From NCBI GenBank assembly GCA_963921425.1, contig OY992832.1, positions 8,494,001-8,558,000 on the forward strand: 64,000 bases of DNA. The letters run 5' to 3'. The position numbers were made by a program, and so were the translations under genes. The DNA is from Dryas octopetala (lineage: Eukaryota > Streptophyta > Magnoliopsida > Rosales > Rosaceae). The notes under the pieces were generated by a model. That model worked only from the letters and a program-made list of their open reading frames with translations. It was not told the origin of the DNA and ran no database searches. Numbering within the stretch: the first letter of the stretch is position 1; each line of letters begins with the position of its first letter. Positions 38,081 to 51,301 of the stretch are shown here, one piece after another.

Positions 38081-39634
38081 GAACTTTAGGTCCTTGTAAT
38101 TTTTGTTGTTGGTAATAATGCCTTATTATCTGATAAGTATAAATATAGGCATTGCTCTGAATCTCTGATTCATTCATGCTCATTGTATTTATTTGGTGAT
38201 GATCTTTTCGGTTACCATGATGCTCAGCATGTGACGTATCTTCAATGCTAAGTTGGGTTTCTTAACCGAGAGATCTAAAAGGATCTTCTACTTCCCTTTT
38301 AATAAAATTTTAATTATAAGTTTGCTCTTTTACAAAATTACCTAAAAGGACAAACATTTAAAAAACATTGAACTGTCCAAACATCCCCGATGACTGGGGA
38401 TTGCTTCATGACCTTGGTGGGTGGCAATTGCACTACTCTTTTTTTTTTTTTATTCAAAACAATCTTCTGAAATTCATAAGTGTTCTTCCAAAGTTGACGG
38501 GGTAGTCGTTGGCACTATTCTAAATAATGGATTGATTCATTTAAAGTTCTGGTCTTGTAAATATTCATTCCATGTTTAGTTATTTACAGACTTTGTAATT
38601 TCAAAGCTTAGAATATGTAGTAAATGGAAAAATCTTTAGCACGATATGTATGACATGACGAAGATTTGGAATGCAATCACTACACTCATAGTCTCATAGG
38701 GTCTTGGTTTAGTTTTGAATAATCCTCATTCAGAAAATAAAATAAAGAGTGCCTTAAACTACAAAACCGCCTACCTCTTAGCATTAAATAAACTGTCAAA
38801 ATCAAGATCAAGTTTTACTTTCCTTTTATAGTAAATTATCTCTTAGTATCAAACCAAGGATAATATTTAGATTTTTTTTACATATACATTTGTTATATTG
38901 TTACATATATACTAATTTCGCAGATGCACTTGTTAGCTTTAGCTAAATTTATTTAGCTGGCTATCCTTTAAACTAACAATTTTAATTGTTGTATCCTACA
39001 ATCTAATGAACCTTCTTTTTAAATTATCAAAATCCACTCAAATTCATTGTTTCATAATGTTTGACTAAGAAAGAGACATGATGTTTGACTCCTTATGCTT
39101 GTCATTCCATATAAGTCGCGACTTGTGAGAAGAAATGACTCCTTACATGCATATGTAAGGAAGGAGTGAAGGACATGATTCATTTTTGAGGTTGTGTATT
39201 TAATTAGTCACTATTTTAATCGAGCTAATTTACTCCCATATTTCTGAGAAAAAAAGGAGTCCCATATGTTTTTTTAATTGAAGCAATTTCGTTCTGCCAT
39301 CCACCAGTCATAATTTAGTTACAAAAGTCAAAATGTACTGATTTTTTTTAATCAAACAAAATGTACTGATTTAAGACAATCTAATTAAAATATAAAACCA
39401 CTGAGTGATAGAAGAAAGGAAAAGGTAATTTTCATTGATCAAATATCCCAGCTATTCATAGTTCTAGAGAATTACAAAACTAGGGCACCTGCCAGTTCCT
39501 TTTTGCAGTTAACAGGGCAACCTGCATCTGCTAAGGCTTCACTACAATAAGAGCCAACACTTAAAGCTCTCGTCAGTCACCTTGAAAAAAATTGCTTGTG
39601 ATTCTCAAGCTTATTACATACAATTTACATGCCT
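38081..39634. other. Convergent spacer between mTERF and NPR3/4-like genes
   Basis: AT-rich with no coding signal; contains the 3' UTRs of the mTERF gene (+) and, in the last ~200 bases, of the NPR-like gene (-). Confidence 0.45.
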
Positions 39635-42600
39635 TCAGAATTTCCTAACCTTATGATTTGCACCAGCTTTTTTTGGAGACGACGTGGAGGATGATGAAGA
39701 CAACCCAGAGAGGTTACGCTCAGCCTTGTCCTTGCTAAATGCCTTGTGAACTTCTTCCTTAAGCTCCATGAAACGCATCCTCTTTATTTTCTGCTCATCA
39801 GGAGTGCCCGTCTCAAGAAAAAACAAATCGGGAAGGTCATCCTCCATGAACTTATCCAGGACTTCGGAGCAATTAGGGAAATAGCATCTACCCATGTTGA
39901 CTGCCACCATATGACAAGAAGGCTTAAAAGAGAATTACTATGAGAAAATACAAGTGTTTTTACTTTTACCAAGTAGATTGTAAATAAACAAAGTTGTAAT
40001 TCATCATGTGACATCTTGTGAAGTGCAAAATAAATTGCCTATTAAAGAAACTATATCTTAAGGCAGGGAACTTATGTGCAGTTTATACTTCATATCAACC
40101 GTTTTTCTTTTCACCAAGGCATGATTAAGCTTAAACAAAGTCATCTATCAGGTTGTGGAAAAGCAGCTAAAATTCAAGTCTTGCTAACTTCAATAAAATT
40201 CTAATAACCATAAGTTCACTGAGTAAAAGAAGAAGGATCAACCAACATTCTGCAATCCAATCACAAGAATAGATAAAAGGTCATCTGTATGTATGAAAGA
40301 CTAAAAGCATGCAATTACCTGTTTTCACAAGGGCTTCCAACCTAGAATGGAGTCTTTTGTTCTGCACAGTGGGAGTCTCATTTAAATCAACTTCCATCAA
40401 ATTCCCACTTGAGCCTTTTGAGGAAGAGAGCCCAGCAAACTCAGATGTTGTATCAGCATGAGCAACAACCATGGCTGCCTTGGCTTCAGTAGGGAAGAAC
40501 AATCGAGCAAATGCTACTGCAATAAATAATGCTATTCAGGCCTTATCTAATAAGTGAAAGGTATCATGTCAGACAGAGGCACAGTAAACCAATGAAAATA
40601 AGCAATACGAAAGGTAAGAGGTTGAAAAGCTAGTGAGTGTTTGACCAACTTGATTTATAGAGTATCTTTCCAAGTTCAGGTGTTAATATAAGACGATTAC
40701 ACGTCTACACCCAACTTTTACCAAGTCTAAGAGATAACTTTGCAAACTAGAATGGAAAATAATTTATATAGCCTATATAAGCTATTTGTTTTGTGAATAT
40801 GTCAACCACTCATTGATAATATGCAATAGGAAGGGACGTGGACCCAAACAAAATTGTGAAAGGAACAAAAAATATGCTCCTTTGACATGAGGCATGAAAA
40901 TCAACATGCATGAAGGTCACAAGAGAATATAATTGTCCTTTTGATAATAACTCTGGTTCAGGAAAAATATGTTACTTCAATTTCTTGACATATAAAAAAC
41001 ATCACTATAAAGTATAACCTGTAACAAGACAGTGATTGCCGACATGTAGAAGTTAAAAATAAAAAGATAATAATTAATTGATATAATATTTCAAAGCAAA
41101 AATTCTGTTTCCTTGTGGAAAAAGAACAAGAGTTTATGGAGAAAGGGCTAGTGACTATGACCTGCCACCACAATTCCTCCATTAATCAATTTGAGAAAAT
41201 GTCTCACAAATGTTACCTCTGTTCTCCAGGTACAGCAACTTCATGTGCAGATCATCAGCCATTGTATGGGAAGTCATCCATGCATCTCCAGCCATTGGAT
41301 TCCTCCGCATTTCTCTCTCTAGAACTTCAATGCATATCCGGTCTTTGTTCGCTTCTTGCCCCTGCTCTGTTTTTGAATGAAAATCCTTTGGCCTTGTCAG
41401 CCTCCGGCAAATACTAACAGCACTCTGACCATCTGATGTCAGCTCTGATGCACGAGCTCCTTTAGTCAGAAGCAGTACTATAATTGCTGGCTCTTTCCGC
41501 ATCACAGCAATGTGAAGCACTGTATAACCCCGAGAATTCCGAAGGTTAATATCAGCCAGGCCCAGACCCAGCACTTCAGTTATAACCTTAGGATCGCAGT
41601 AAGCTGCAGCATAATGGAGAGCATTGGCTTCATCTAAGGTTATTTTAGACTCAGTTAAAAGAAGTTTCACAAGTTCAACATCATCAGAATCCAATGCCTT
41701 ATGTATTCTCCTGATTCTCTTTTCATGCAAGGGGTCCACAGCTGGCTTGTCCGGTTCATCATCCTGCTGAGAATTGCAGCGAAGCAATTTAATTTTCTCC
41801 ACAACCTCATCAGGAAGTTCCTTCTCAAGAAAGATGCTATCAAGATCTGAGCGTGCCACTCTCTCAACACAATCAGCGACAAGCTGGCTCAACTCACAAT
41901 GGAAGGCAACCACAAGGATTGGGATAACATCTTCTGCCAGAGCTTTCCCAACAAAATTAGTAAGGCGTCGCTGCAAATACATAAATAACCAAATCAGAAC
42001 ATTTTCCATTTTTCTCATCAAATGAATGAGTAATCTATCATAACAATCTATAAACAAGAAAATTTATTAAAAAAATATTAGTAAAATTATAAAATCATGC
42101 TTCACAAGAAAAGATGGCCAAATGACACTCATCATATGATGTTGGTTCTATCATAAGTCCTCACAAGAAACCTTCTACCCCTATACTACATGAATGTAAG
42201 CTTCAAGGAAATGGTTACTTTATCAAAAGATGCATGCAAATGAACACCAATATATAGGAATTGAAGATGACAAACTCTTATGTTTGCACTATATCAACTC
42301 CTTTAAATGAAGTGACAGGAGAGAGAAAATGTAGAAAGAATTGGAGAAGATTGATAGGTTGGGGAGGAGGGTTGGGATTAGGAAAGGACTAACTCAAACA
42401 TATATGCAAGGAGAGGCCTTCAGACTTCAAAAAGGAGATGGGGAGCTGCAGTTTTTTTTCCTTTCTTTTTTTTAATAATGAGGAAAGACTAAAGACGAAT
42501 AGAATACCACTTAATTTAAGAATCAAATCCTAGATGTGAGAGAAAGTGACTTAATCACAACATATTAAAGACCAATATTTAGGAAGAGAAGTTATATGTT

Positions 42601-43450
42601 CAGATCCATATATTCATTTGTTGCGGTCCGTAAGTTATTCTTAAATATAGTTCATGCATTCTATGCATCACATGTTCATGATTTCAAATTGAGGTAAAAG
42701 GGAATATAATTTCTTTTCAAAACTGTTCTACATTCTTTGTAGCCCAGCACTCAAAAAAGAAACTCAAACAACTTATTCTCTGAATCTATAATCTGAGCTT
42801 CACAAAATAGTAAAAATACCAAGAGTACCACTGTGTTAAGACAAAGATGAGATAGTGTGATAAAAAACTTGATCATAAATTCAGAATAACAGAACACCAA
42901 CCTGGAATACTGAAACCAAATCCGGCATTTCAAAAATGGAAGAGGCGTACATCAATTCCACAGCAAAATTAATGGCAGGTCTACATGCGTCATGGGCACA
43001 TAGATTGTGAACACAAGTTGACACCTCCATGGGAGAAGGCTTCAGCTTTCCGGTATACACATAGCTCAAGAAAAGCAAGAATGCTTCATATCCAACTTCA
43101 CCATAAGGCAGAAACTCACTCATACAATACTTTGGTTTGCCTTCCTTCTCAGAAGATTTCTTTCCTCGCTGGAATAGCTCACGAAAGAACTTACTCCTAG
43201 CAGCCAGTATACATCGGTGAACACCAACAGGAATTCCCTCAACTATGATATCAGCATCACTATAATCACTGTCAGAATCAACCAAGAGCTGCTCCAAATT
43301 AGAACTAAGCTTGGTCAAACTAATGACTTCAAGACTAGGTAGCACCGCTTCAGAGCGAGAGGAAGATAAGTTATGGCTTATTGAACCATTTGATATAAGG
43401 GAAGATGAAGTAAAGCTCAAAGAGGATGATGGTTCAGCTGAATTGGCCAT
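39635..43450 (-). CDS. NPR3-like: NPR3/NPR4-like BTB-ankyrin salicylic-acid receptor / co-repressor
   Basis: Four minus-strand exons, 42902-43450, 41217-41970, 40319-40516 and 39635-39900, total 1767 bases (588 aa), the family's length and exon count. Exon 1 carries a BTB/POZ domain (DADIIVEGIPVGVHRCILAARSKFF) and the C2HC zinc-finger-like CVHNLCAHDAC. Exon 2 carries the ankyrin repeats (ANALHYAAAYCDPKVI, DINLRNSRGYTVLHIAVMRKEP). The NPR1-like C-terminal domain follows. Arg in LENR at the exon 2/3 border aligns with NPR1 Arg432, needed for salicylate binding in this family. Exon 3 encodes VDLNETP, the EAR-like motif of the repressor-type NPR3/NPR4 clade. The protein would act in the nucleus with TGA bZIP factors. 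An alternative ATG lies two codons upstream (43456). From memory the position matches At5g45110 (NPR3). Confidence 0.95.
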
Positions 43451-44570
43451 TAACATACTTTACACCTAAAGGTGGAGCCTAGGATGCATCAACATCAAGC
43501 ATGAATCACATAACCCAAAGCTTACTAATTCTTAAAATACAATCTATAACCCTCAAGTTATATGATCCTGCTGATTGATATGGTAAAGACCTATGAGCGA
43601 AAGTGTTTTCAAGAAAGGAAGAGTAAGAAACACAGAGTCCTAAATAACTATATAAACTAAACAAAAGGGGATGACCCAATATGTTGGCAGATGAAAAATT
43701 TACAATTTTTAACACTCACAAAATCGAAAACTATCTTAAATTGGATTTATGCTCTTAAAATTTAAATGGTGGGTATCATTGAAATGACATAAACATAAAA
43801 GTAATTCAAGATTTTGAGCTACATAGCAAGACCTACACCTAGTATCTCAAATTGGGATCAAATGAGATAACTCTTCCAATGAAATTTGTTTTAACAATTG
43901 ACTACACACTGACCACAAGACCACTAAGTAAATGTTGGTTTAAAATTGCTAAGCTCAAGCTTCCAAGGCGGAAAAACTGACAAAATCTAAAATACAGAAT
44001 TAGAATAATGAAGGTCGAGATCTAATCAGCAGAATAACAATATAAACTAAAACTGCGCATCCACCTATTTTTATGCTGTTCTTTTCATATTGCACAACAG
44101 AACATTGCAGATTTATCTAAAAAAAAGTCGTATGAAAATATTTCAAAAAAAATTTATACATGCATCAAACTTCTGCTTAAAGTATTTTCCTATCAAATCC
44201 CACTTGAACTTTAATACCCAGAAGAGGAAAAGGAGCTTACAAACAAAAAAGGACGAAACTTGGGAACATTAAGTGATTAAAGAGCCAAAATTTCCCAGAA
44301 GAAAAAGAAGCATAATATCAAATCCCAAGATTGACAAAGAGAAAAAGGGAGAGGGAGAGATGATGATGATGGGAGGAGGCAAAAGGGTAACAACAGTCAT
44401 GGCCCCGACTCAATGAGGCACCGAAATTTCATTTTTCGCTATCAGAAAAACAGAGAGAGAGAGAGAGAGAGGTTCGGAGTAAGAAGGAGGAGAGAAGTTT
44501 CGTTCGGGGGTGAAGTCGCTTTGGTGACGATTAGGATGGCATCAGCGATCCCAGCTGGGGTGTGCTGACG
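43451..44570. other. Leader and promoter of the NPR3/4-like gene
   Basis: The region probably contains a 5' leader (purine-rich AGAGAGAGAGAGAGAGAG near 44453-44470) and, between it and the ATG, a leader intron. Open frames at 43506-43715 and 44090-44272 show no recognisable protein. Confidence 0.45.
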
Positions 44571-47468
44571 TAGCAAGTTGCGTCACAAGTGGTTGAAGAT
44601 TAATGTGATCAAAGAAGTTGGCTTGGCCCATGAGGCCATCATTCATGGTCATACAGTTGTATATTAATCAAGTCTTCTTTCTTTAGTTTATCACTTGCTT
44701 GTGAATTGCGTACGAAAGTGATAGAGAAAGAGAGTTGTTGTCGGCCAGACCAATGAACGAGTGAATCAAAAGCAAAGTTGTCGCTAGAAAAAGCAATGGT
44801 TTACCGCCACAGCAATTTTTTTCGACTGCTCCCAAATTCCCAATAGAGCTTTTTAGTTTTTAGAGCACTTTATTATTACAATTTTTCTTTTTCTTTTTCT
44901 TTTTCTAAATGATTCATTCCATTCTTACTCTCCTCAATCTACATCTTCTAAATGAAAAAAGAATTGAGGATTAAAAAGTTGAACGACATTGACAATGATG
45001 ATTGTGTTGTAATGTAATAAATTCAAATAAAATCACCCATAGTTTGATTCATTTATATAATATAATATGTTTTGACTGTTTATCAAAACATAAATTATTT
45101 CTCAAAGGATACCTTGATAATGAAGCAATATTTTTTTGTAGAAATAAAAAAAATCAATAATAATAGTATAGCAAGCAGCCCTTGCCCATTCCAGCCCCTG
45201 TCACTTACAAGACGTCTACCCCCCCATTCCAATTCGATTTTGTTTTTTGGTTACTAACGGGGCTGAAGCCCAACAATAAGCTACTACAAGCATGGGCCTA
45301 ATAAGACAATCACGAACATTAACAAGATTATGGAAGCCCAAATCGAAAGAATGGCCCAAATGGGCACAATTTTCCTTCAGTTTTGATTTTGCTCACACAT
45401 TGGAGGGTACCACAAATTATTGGGTATAACCGATACACCGTTACATAGTATAACCAATCTAATATGTAAAGATATTATTGGACAACATATTTATGTTAGT
45501 AGGATATAGTATTAATAACATTCACTCATATTTTAACATATAAATTAATTAAACTAAGTAACAATGTATCAGTTATATAAAATAATTTTTCGGTAGATAC
45601 CTAGTAATTAATTAGCGATCAACTAACATTATTTGTAATTTGTTAGGTTTGATTGTGACTTGTTAGTCAACGAAATTGATATATCATACATTTGCATGCC
45701 CACTAGGGAATTGCTACATAATTAACATAAATATAACAAGCATTTTCACTACCAAGTCCACATGTAAAATAACTTTTTAATTGCAAAATTTTTTTTTTGG
45801 CCAATAAGCAAACTCATTTCTACCTACTTATTGTACAAAAATTTCCAATTCAAATATTTTTTACTTCACTTAACTGAGAGATATATATTTCATTCATAAA
45901 CGCTGTAAAAATTCATGATGACTTTCCATAACTTCATGTTTTCATGTTTTTTTTTTTTTGTGGCCAAATTCATGTTTTCATCTTGATATATAATAAACAT
46001 AATTAAGAAGATTTAAAATACATTACATAAACTTGCTTCAGTGCTTGCATGTGTATTTATGCTTACCACTCACCAAGTTTGTTTCAAAACCAAACCGGAT
46101 ACGCTATGTTTGGCCTAATTAAACCGGAATTAAGCTTTATGGGTCTGAACCGGACAACTTCTGGTAGAAGATAAGAATAGCCAATTGACAAAGAAGAAGA
46201 CACGACTACGCGAGGGTAAGAGAGAGAGAGAGAAGAAGCACTATCGATAAATGAGAGGAGGAGAAGAAAAGAAAGACGAGAGCGAGACAAAAAACAAAAC
46301 CACAAAGCGTCATGGGTTTTGGGCTTACCCTCACTCTCATTAATTTGTCGTTCCCATTTTATATGTTCTCTTAAGTCTTCTTGCACAAACTTTTGCATGT
46401 GACTATGACGAACATTCACAATCATCTTAATTATCAATGTTCAAAGGTCAAACTTAGATGCTTAGATTCCTACTAGATAATAAGGTACACGTACCATTTT
46501 CGATACTTCGATAGCTTTGCCCACAAAAAAAAAAATATTTTTTGAAGCAGTCTTGATAGGTCTATCATACGGCTAGAGGCTAGGGATCACATATTTTAAT
46601 CATATTAATTGATTACATGATTTCATAGTTAATATGTTAATTATTATCTAATTATAATAAATGACGTAATAAGTATATATATGTACATCCAATGTAATAT
46701 GTGGTTAACCATATTCATACATAAACTAGGTTGCCTCGTGATATTTTTCTACACTTTGTTTGAAAGATGTCTCAAATTTAAATTCCCTATTTTTCTATAT
46801 TAGAAAAAATAATACATGATCTCTTTAGCAATTTAGCATTACTCAAATTATATATATTAGACTAACATCTTTTTTCTATAAAGTTGTGGCTGAGTTATAA
46901 TAGGTAGTTTAACGACATGTTTTCAACAATATGATTATATGAGAGCAGCCTAATTATCTCTCTATCTTTTTAATTTCTGCTTTAATTTAAAAATTCAGTA
47001 ATTATCTATATGTTTCTCTTTCATTTTTGCAAAAAGATTATTGAAGATTTGAATCGGTGAATTGTGTGTCCCAACTCAGTTAAGCAGCTTACGTACTTGT
47101 TGCTCTTCTTGTTTAATATTTTGGTGGTAATTAATTAGACAGAGTACTTATATAAAAAAATTAGTATAATTAATGAAATAAAACATGTTTCATGCATGGA
47201 ACAATCAAACCCGGTTCACAGCGAAACCGGTTCAGTGCCCACGGTTGCGTTACAACTTACAAGGCGGGCTGGCAGTTAAAACGCTGAAAAAGAATCAGCC
47301 AACGGAGTCTTCTTGTCCTCATTTTTGTGTCCTTCTCAACTCTTTCTCTTGTTTCTCTTCCATAGCCAATAGCTGTCATTTTGTATCTTTGGGTTTTGAG
47401 AGAATGTCAGTGAAGCTTTTCACAAACACTTCTTTGCTTCAAACCCAAATCCAATCATCCACCAAGAA
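44571..47468. other. AT-rich intergenic region and LIN-like promoter
   Basis: No convincing gene. Open frame 46084-46437 (-) is mostly simple Ser/Leu sequence opposite a purine-rich tract. The last ~280 bases form the probable leader of the LIN-like gene; a long upstream frame from 47185 overlaps its start in another phase. Confidence 0.45.
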
Positions 47469-50400
47469 ATGGCTTCCTTACGAGAATTGCTCACAGAAGA
47501 AGGATTTCAACGCGGGAAAAAGAAGTTCCCAAAAAGCCAAAAACCAGTGAAACTCAGAGACAGAGTTGCACCAGACGAATCTCTAGCTCTGCTGCCTATA
47601 CACATCTGCCATGACCGAAAAAGCTACGATTTCTTCAACCACAAGGCTCAGAAGGCTTCCACTCGAAAAGGGTCGGTGAGAAGAGTGAGTTCTACTTCAG
47701 AGAGGTCGAATTCCAAGTCATTGGTTTCAGAGAGTTCAAGAAGAAGTGAGCCTTCAATTGATGAAGTTGCTACTAAAGCAGTGATTTCTATTCTCAGCGG
47801 CTATGTGGGCCGGTACATAAAGGATGAGGATTTCCGGGAAGCAATCTGCGAAAAGTGCAGTGCCTGTTTGGTGAGAAAGAAAACTGGTTCGGATAATGGG
47901 GTGTTTGCAAACTTGGAATTGGGAATTGAAAGCATTAACAAGTTGGTGGAAGATCAAGGGTCGACAAAGAAGGAACTAAGGCTGAAGACAATGAGGAATT
48001 CTATTGAGCTTTTGACCAGTGTTGTTTCCTTAAACTCTGGCAAGTCCAAGAATTCCTCAACATGTGGAGTACCCAATTCATATCTCTCTGCTTGTGCTCA
48101 ACTCTACTTGGCAGTTGTTTACAAGCTTGAGAAAAATGATCGGATTTCTGCTAGGCATCTGCTTCAAGTTTTCTGTGATTCACCAGTTTTAGCAAGAACC
48201 CATTTGCTTCCTGATCTTTGGGAGCATTTCTTTCTTCCACATCTTCTCCATCTGAAGATTTGGTATGCCGAGGAAATTGATGTTCTTTCAAAGTCAGACT
48301 ACTTTGAGAAGGAGAAGAAGATGACAGCTATAACCAAGGTCTATAATGACCAAATGGACATGGGAACTACAGAGTTTGCTATGTACTACAAAAAGTGGCT
48401 TAAAGTTGGGGTTGAAGCCCCTCCTGTTCCTCCTACTATACCTTTGCCATCAATACCCAGATGCAGATCATCAAGAAGGAGATCATCAGATTCTCACACT
48501 TCAAATTCCTCAGTGAACAAAAATTTGTAAGTGTTTACATTGATACATTTTAATCATTTTTGCAAAACATCAAATAAAATAAAAGAAGATGACTTGTAGT
48601 TTGTGTTTAAAATTTCAATTGTGTTTTTTGCTTGACGAATTCCAAAATCACCAAAGATACCGCTCTGTATTTGGCCCCACACTTGAACGGAGTTCTGTGG
48701 AGCTCGATGATCGAAATCGAGTTTTAAATGATACTTGGGGTTTAGACGAAGAGACACAGCTGTGTGGAGATGAAGATAACTACAACAGTCTCAATTATGT
48801 TCATGTGGGTAACTCTGTCTTCATATCAAAATTCCACACTACTTTGTAAATAATTGAATGTTGCAGTAGAGAATTCACACATATTATCACCATTTTCTGA
48901 CTTTTGCAGACGGGAGACAAGAATGGACGAAAGTCATCAAGCCAAAGTCAAAGAAATCCAAAAAATGAGTTATGGTCTGAGACACAGAAATCAGACTATT
49001 TTGGATTCTTTAGCTGCCAGAATGTACCAACAGAGTGCTTGGCAAACAGGAATCTTATAGTAAAAAGCAAATCAACCCGAAACGAAGATATTTCCCATCT
49101 TCCTTCAAGCAATTTGAGCAGCGCTATTAGTACTATTTACTCCTCGGATAATTTAAGTGATTGTGAAATTGCAATTCGTGTAATTACCAAAGCTTGGTTG
49201 GACTCACATGGTGACCCTGTCATTGAAGCTATGTTATCAAAGGCACCTGTTATCCTCGGAATGCTGGAGGTGTTGTTTGCTTCCACTGATGATGAAATAT
49301 TAGAATTAGTAATATCAGTTTTAGCTGAATTTGTAGCAAGAAATGAATTGAATACACAGATAATACTAAATTCAGATCCACAGCTTGAAATCTTCATGAG
49401 ACTTCTAAGAAGTAATGGTCTATTTTTGAAAGCCGCTATTCTGCTTTACCTGTTAAAGCCAAAGGCCAAACAGATGATATCACTTGAATGGGTGGCACTA
49501 GTCCTTCGAGTACTAGAGTTTGGAGACCATTTGCAGACCCTATTCACAGTAAGATGCAGTCCTCAAGTGGCAGCATTATACCTTTTGGACCAGCTTCTTA
49601 CAGGTTTTGATGAAGAAAGAAACTTAGAGAATGCTAGACAGGTGGTTTCTCTAGGGGGGTTGAGCCTTCTGGTGACACAAATTGAGAGAGGGGAGACTCA
49701 TGAGAGGAACAATGTTGCTTTGATCATTTCGTGTTGTGTTCGAGCTGACGGAAGCTGTCGAAACTACTTAGCTGATTTTTTGAACAAGGCTTCTCTTCTT
49801 GAACTCATAGTACTTGGAAATGGCAGCAATTCTACGGGTTCTGCATTTGCTATATTATTCGAAATACTCTGCCTTAGTAGGTATGGAGTTATTGCTTACC
49901 TTTCTTCAGTCTTCTGGTTATTTTTAGATGTTCTATTATATTCTGATAATCTAAATGTTTCTTCTCAGACGAACGAAGATCACTAAAATCCTAGAAGGAC
50001 TTAAAGAAGGATCTGGTGGCTTGAACACAATGCAGATTTTATTGGTCTATCTGCAGAGAGCTCCACCCGAAGAGCGCCCATTAATTGCTGCCATATTACT
50101 ACAGCTTGATCTCATGGTAAATCCATTGTTAATGCTTTCATCTTTCTTATCATAAAGGGGAATAGGGAGAGAGATATGTCTTAATATTAATAGAAATAGT
50201 TGCTTTAAAATTTATAATTTTTCTAAACTTTTCAACAGATGAGTAAATCAATTTTTGCTCTGGACTTTTTTTTTTTTTTTTATATATCTTGAATAGTTCC
50301 CACATGGAGTAGCAGTTTTGTTGCAGGGAGATCCTTTTAGGTGCAGTGTCTATAGAGAAGAAGCCATTGAAGCAGCTATAGCAGCTTTAGATTGTCGAAC

Positions 50401-51301
50401 ATGTGACGAAGAAGTCCAAGAACAATCAGCAAGAGCTCTCTTAATGTTGGGAGGCTGGTTTTCTTACACAGGAGAGGCCACAACAGAACATTGGCTTTTA
50501 CAACAAGCAGGTTTCAGTTATTGGAGAAGGGATTCATTTCACTTCAACGAAAATGTCTTAGATGGTTTTGTACACTCGGTAAGCTTGCTACTAAACTACA
50601 CAGCAGAGCCTTATCAAATTATCAAAAACCAACAAACAAGTAATGACACCATTTTTATGTGATCCGAATAATAATTGTTCCTAACAGTAGGTTGATTCTT
50701 GTAATCTTGTAAATAATTAGAATGAAGATGAAGAAGCAACAGAAGATTGGCAAAGGAAAGCAGCCACTGTTTTATTCAAAAGTGGCAATCAGAAGCTATT
50801 GGAGGCCCTTTCTGATTCCATAGCAAATGGCATCCCAAGCTTAGCACGAACAAGCCTTGTCACTGTGTCATGGATGAGTAGCTTTCTCAATACAGTTGGA
50901 GATGAAAATTTGAGGTCCATGGCATGCTCAGTTCTTGTGCCTCAGTTGCTAGAATCACTGAATTATGACAAAGATGTGGAGGAAAGAATACTTGCTTCAT
51001 ACTCATTACTGAATCTTGCAAAGAGTTCAGGTATGTTTTGACATGCAGAGAACCAGAATGTGATATACAAATTGCTAGTCACCCTTTAGGTTCAAACACT
51101 GAAAATTAGCAATAAAGTTACACCTGCCTCACTGTATTTATTGAAAATGAAGTATTTATTTATTTTTTGGACAAATTTTCAGCTGATGAATACATCCCCA
51201 TGCTGTGGTCAGTGGACAAAGAGTTGCTCAGCAAACTTCAAAACCTCTCCTTAGTGACATGGACAGCTAATGAGCTTATTTCAATCATCACAAGCAACTA
51301 G
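47469..51301 (+). CDS. CERBERUS/LIN-like armadillo protein lacking U-box and WD40 domains
   Basis: Seven exons join in phase: 47469-48526, 48600-48804 (an acceptor near 48647 is also in phase), 48910-49880, 49969-50116, 50327-50578, 50721-51030 and 51183-51301. The product is about 1000-1020 aa. The N-terminal third has the LIN signature (FANLELGIESINKLVE, YLSACAQLYLAVVYKLEKND, LLPDLWEHFFLPHLLHL). The C-terminal half has the armadillo-type part (MQILLVYLQRAPPEERPLIA, CSVYREEAIEAAIAALDC). CERBERUS/LIN of legumes is an E3 ubiquitin ligase with a central U-box and C-terminal WD40 repeats, required for rhizobial infection and mycorrhiza. Between the two halves here there is only Ser-rich linker and no CPI-type U-box, and the gene ends without WD40 repeats. 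A ligase role is therefore doubtful; a scaffold is more likely. Confidence 0.85.

Noticed and set aside
46084-46437. 117-aa minus-strand Ser/Leu-rich frame
   Set aside because: Composition reflects the GA-rich tract at 46200-46290; no recognisable protein.
47185-47550. 121-aa frame starting before the LIN-like gene
   Set aside because: It overlaps the true start in another phase and shows no family similarity; at most an upstream open frame in the leader.
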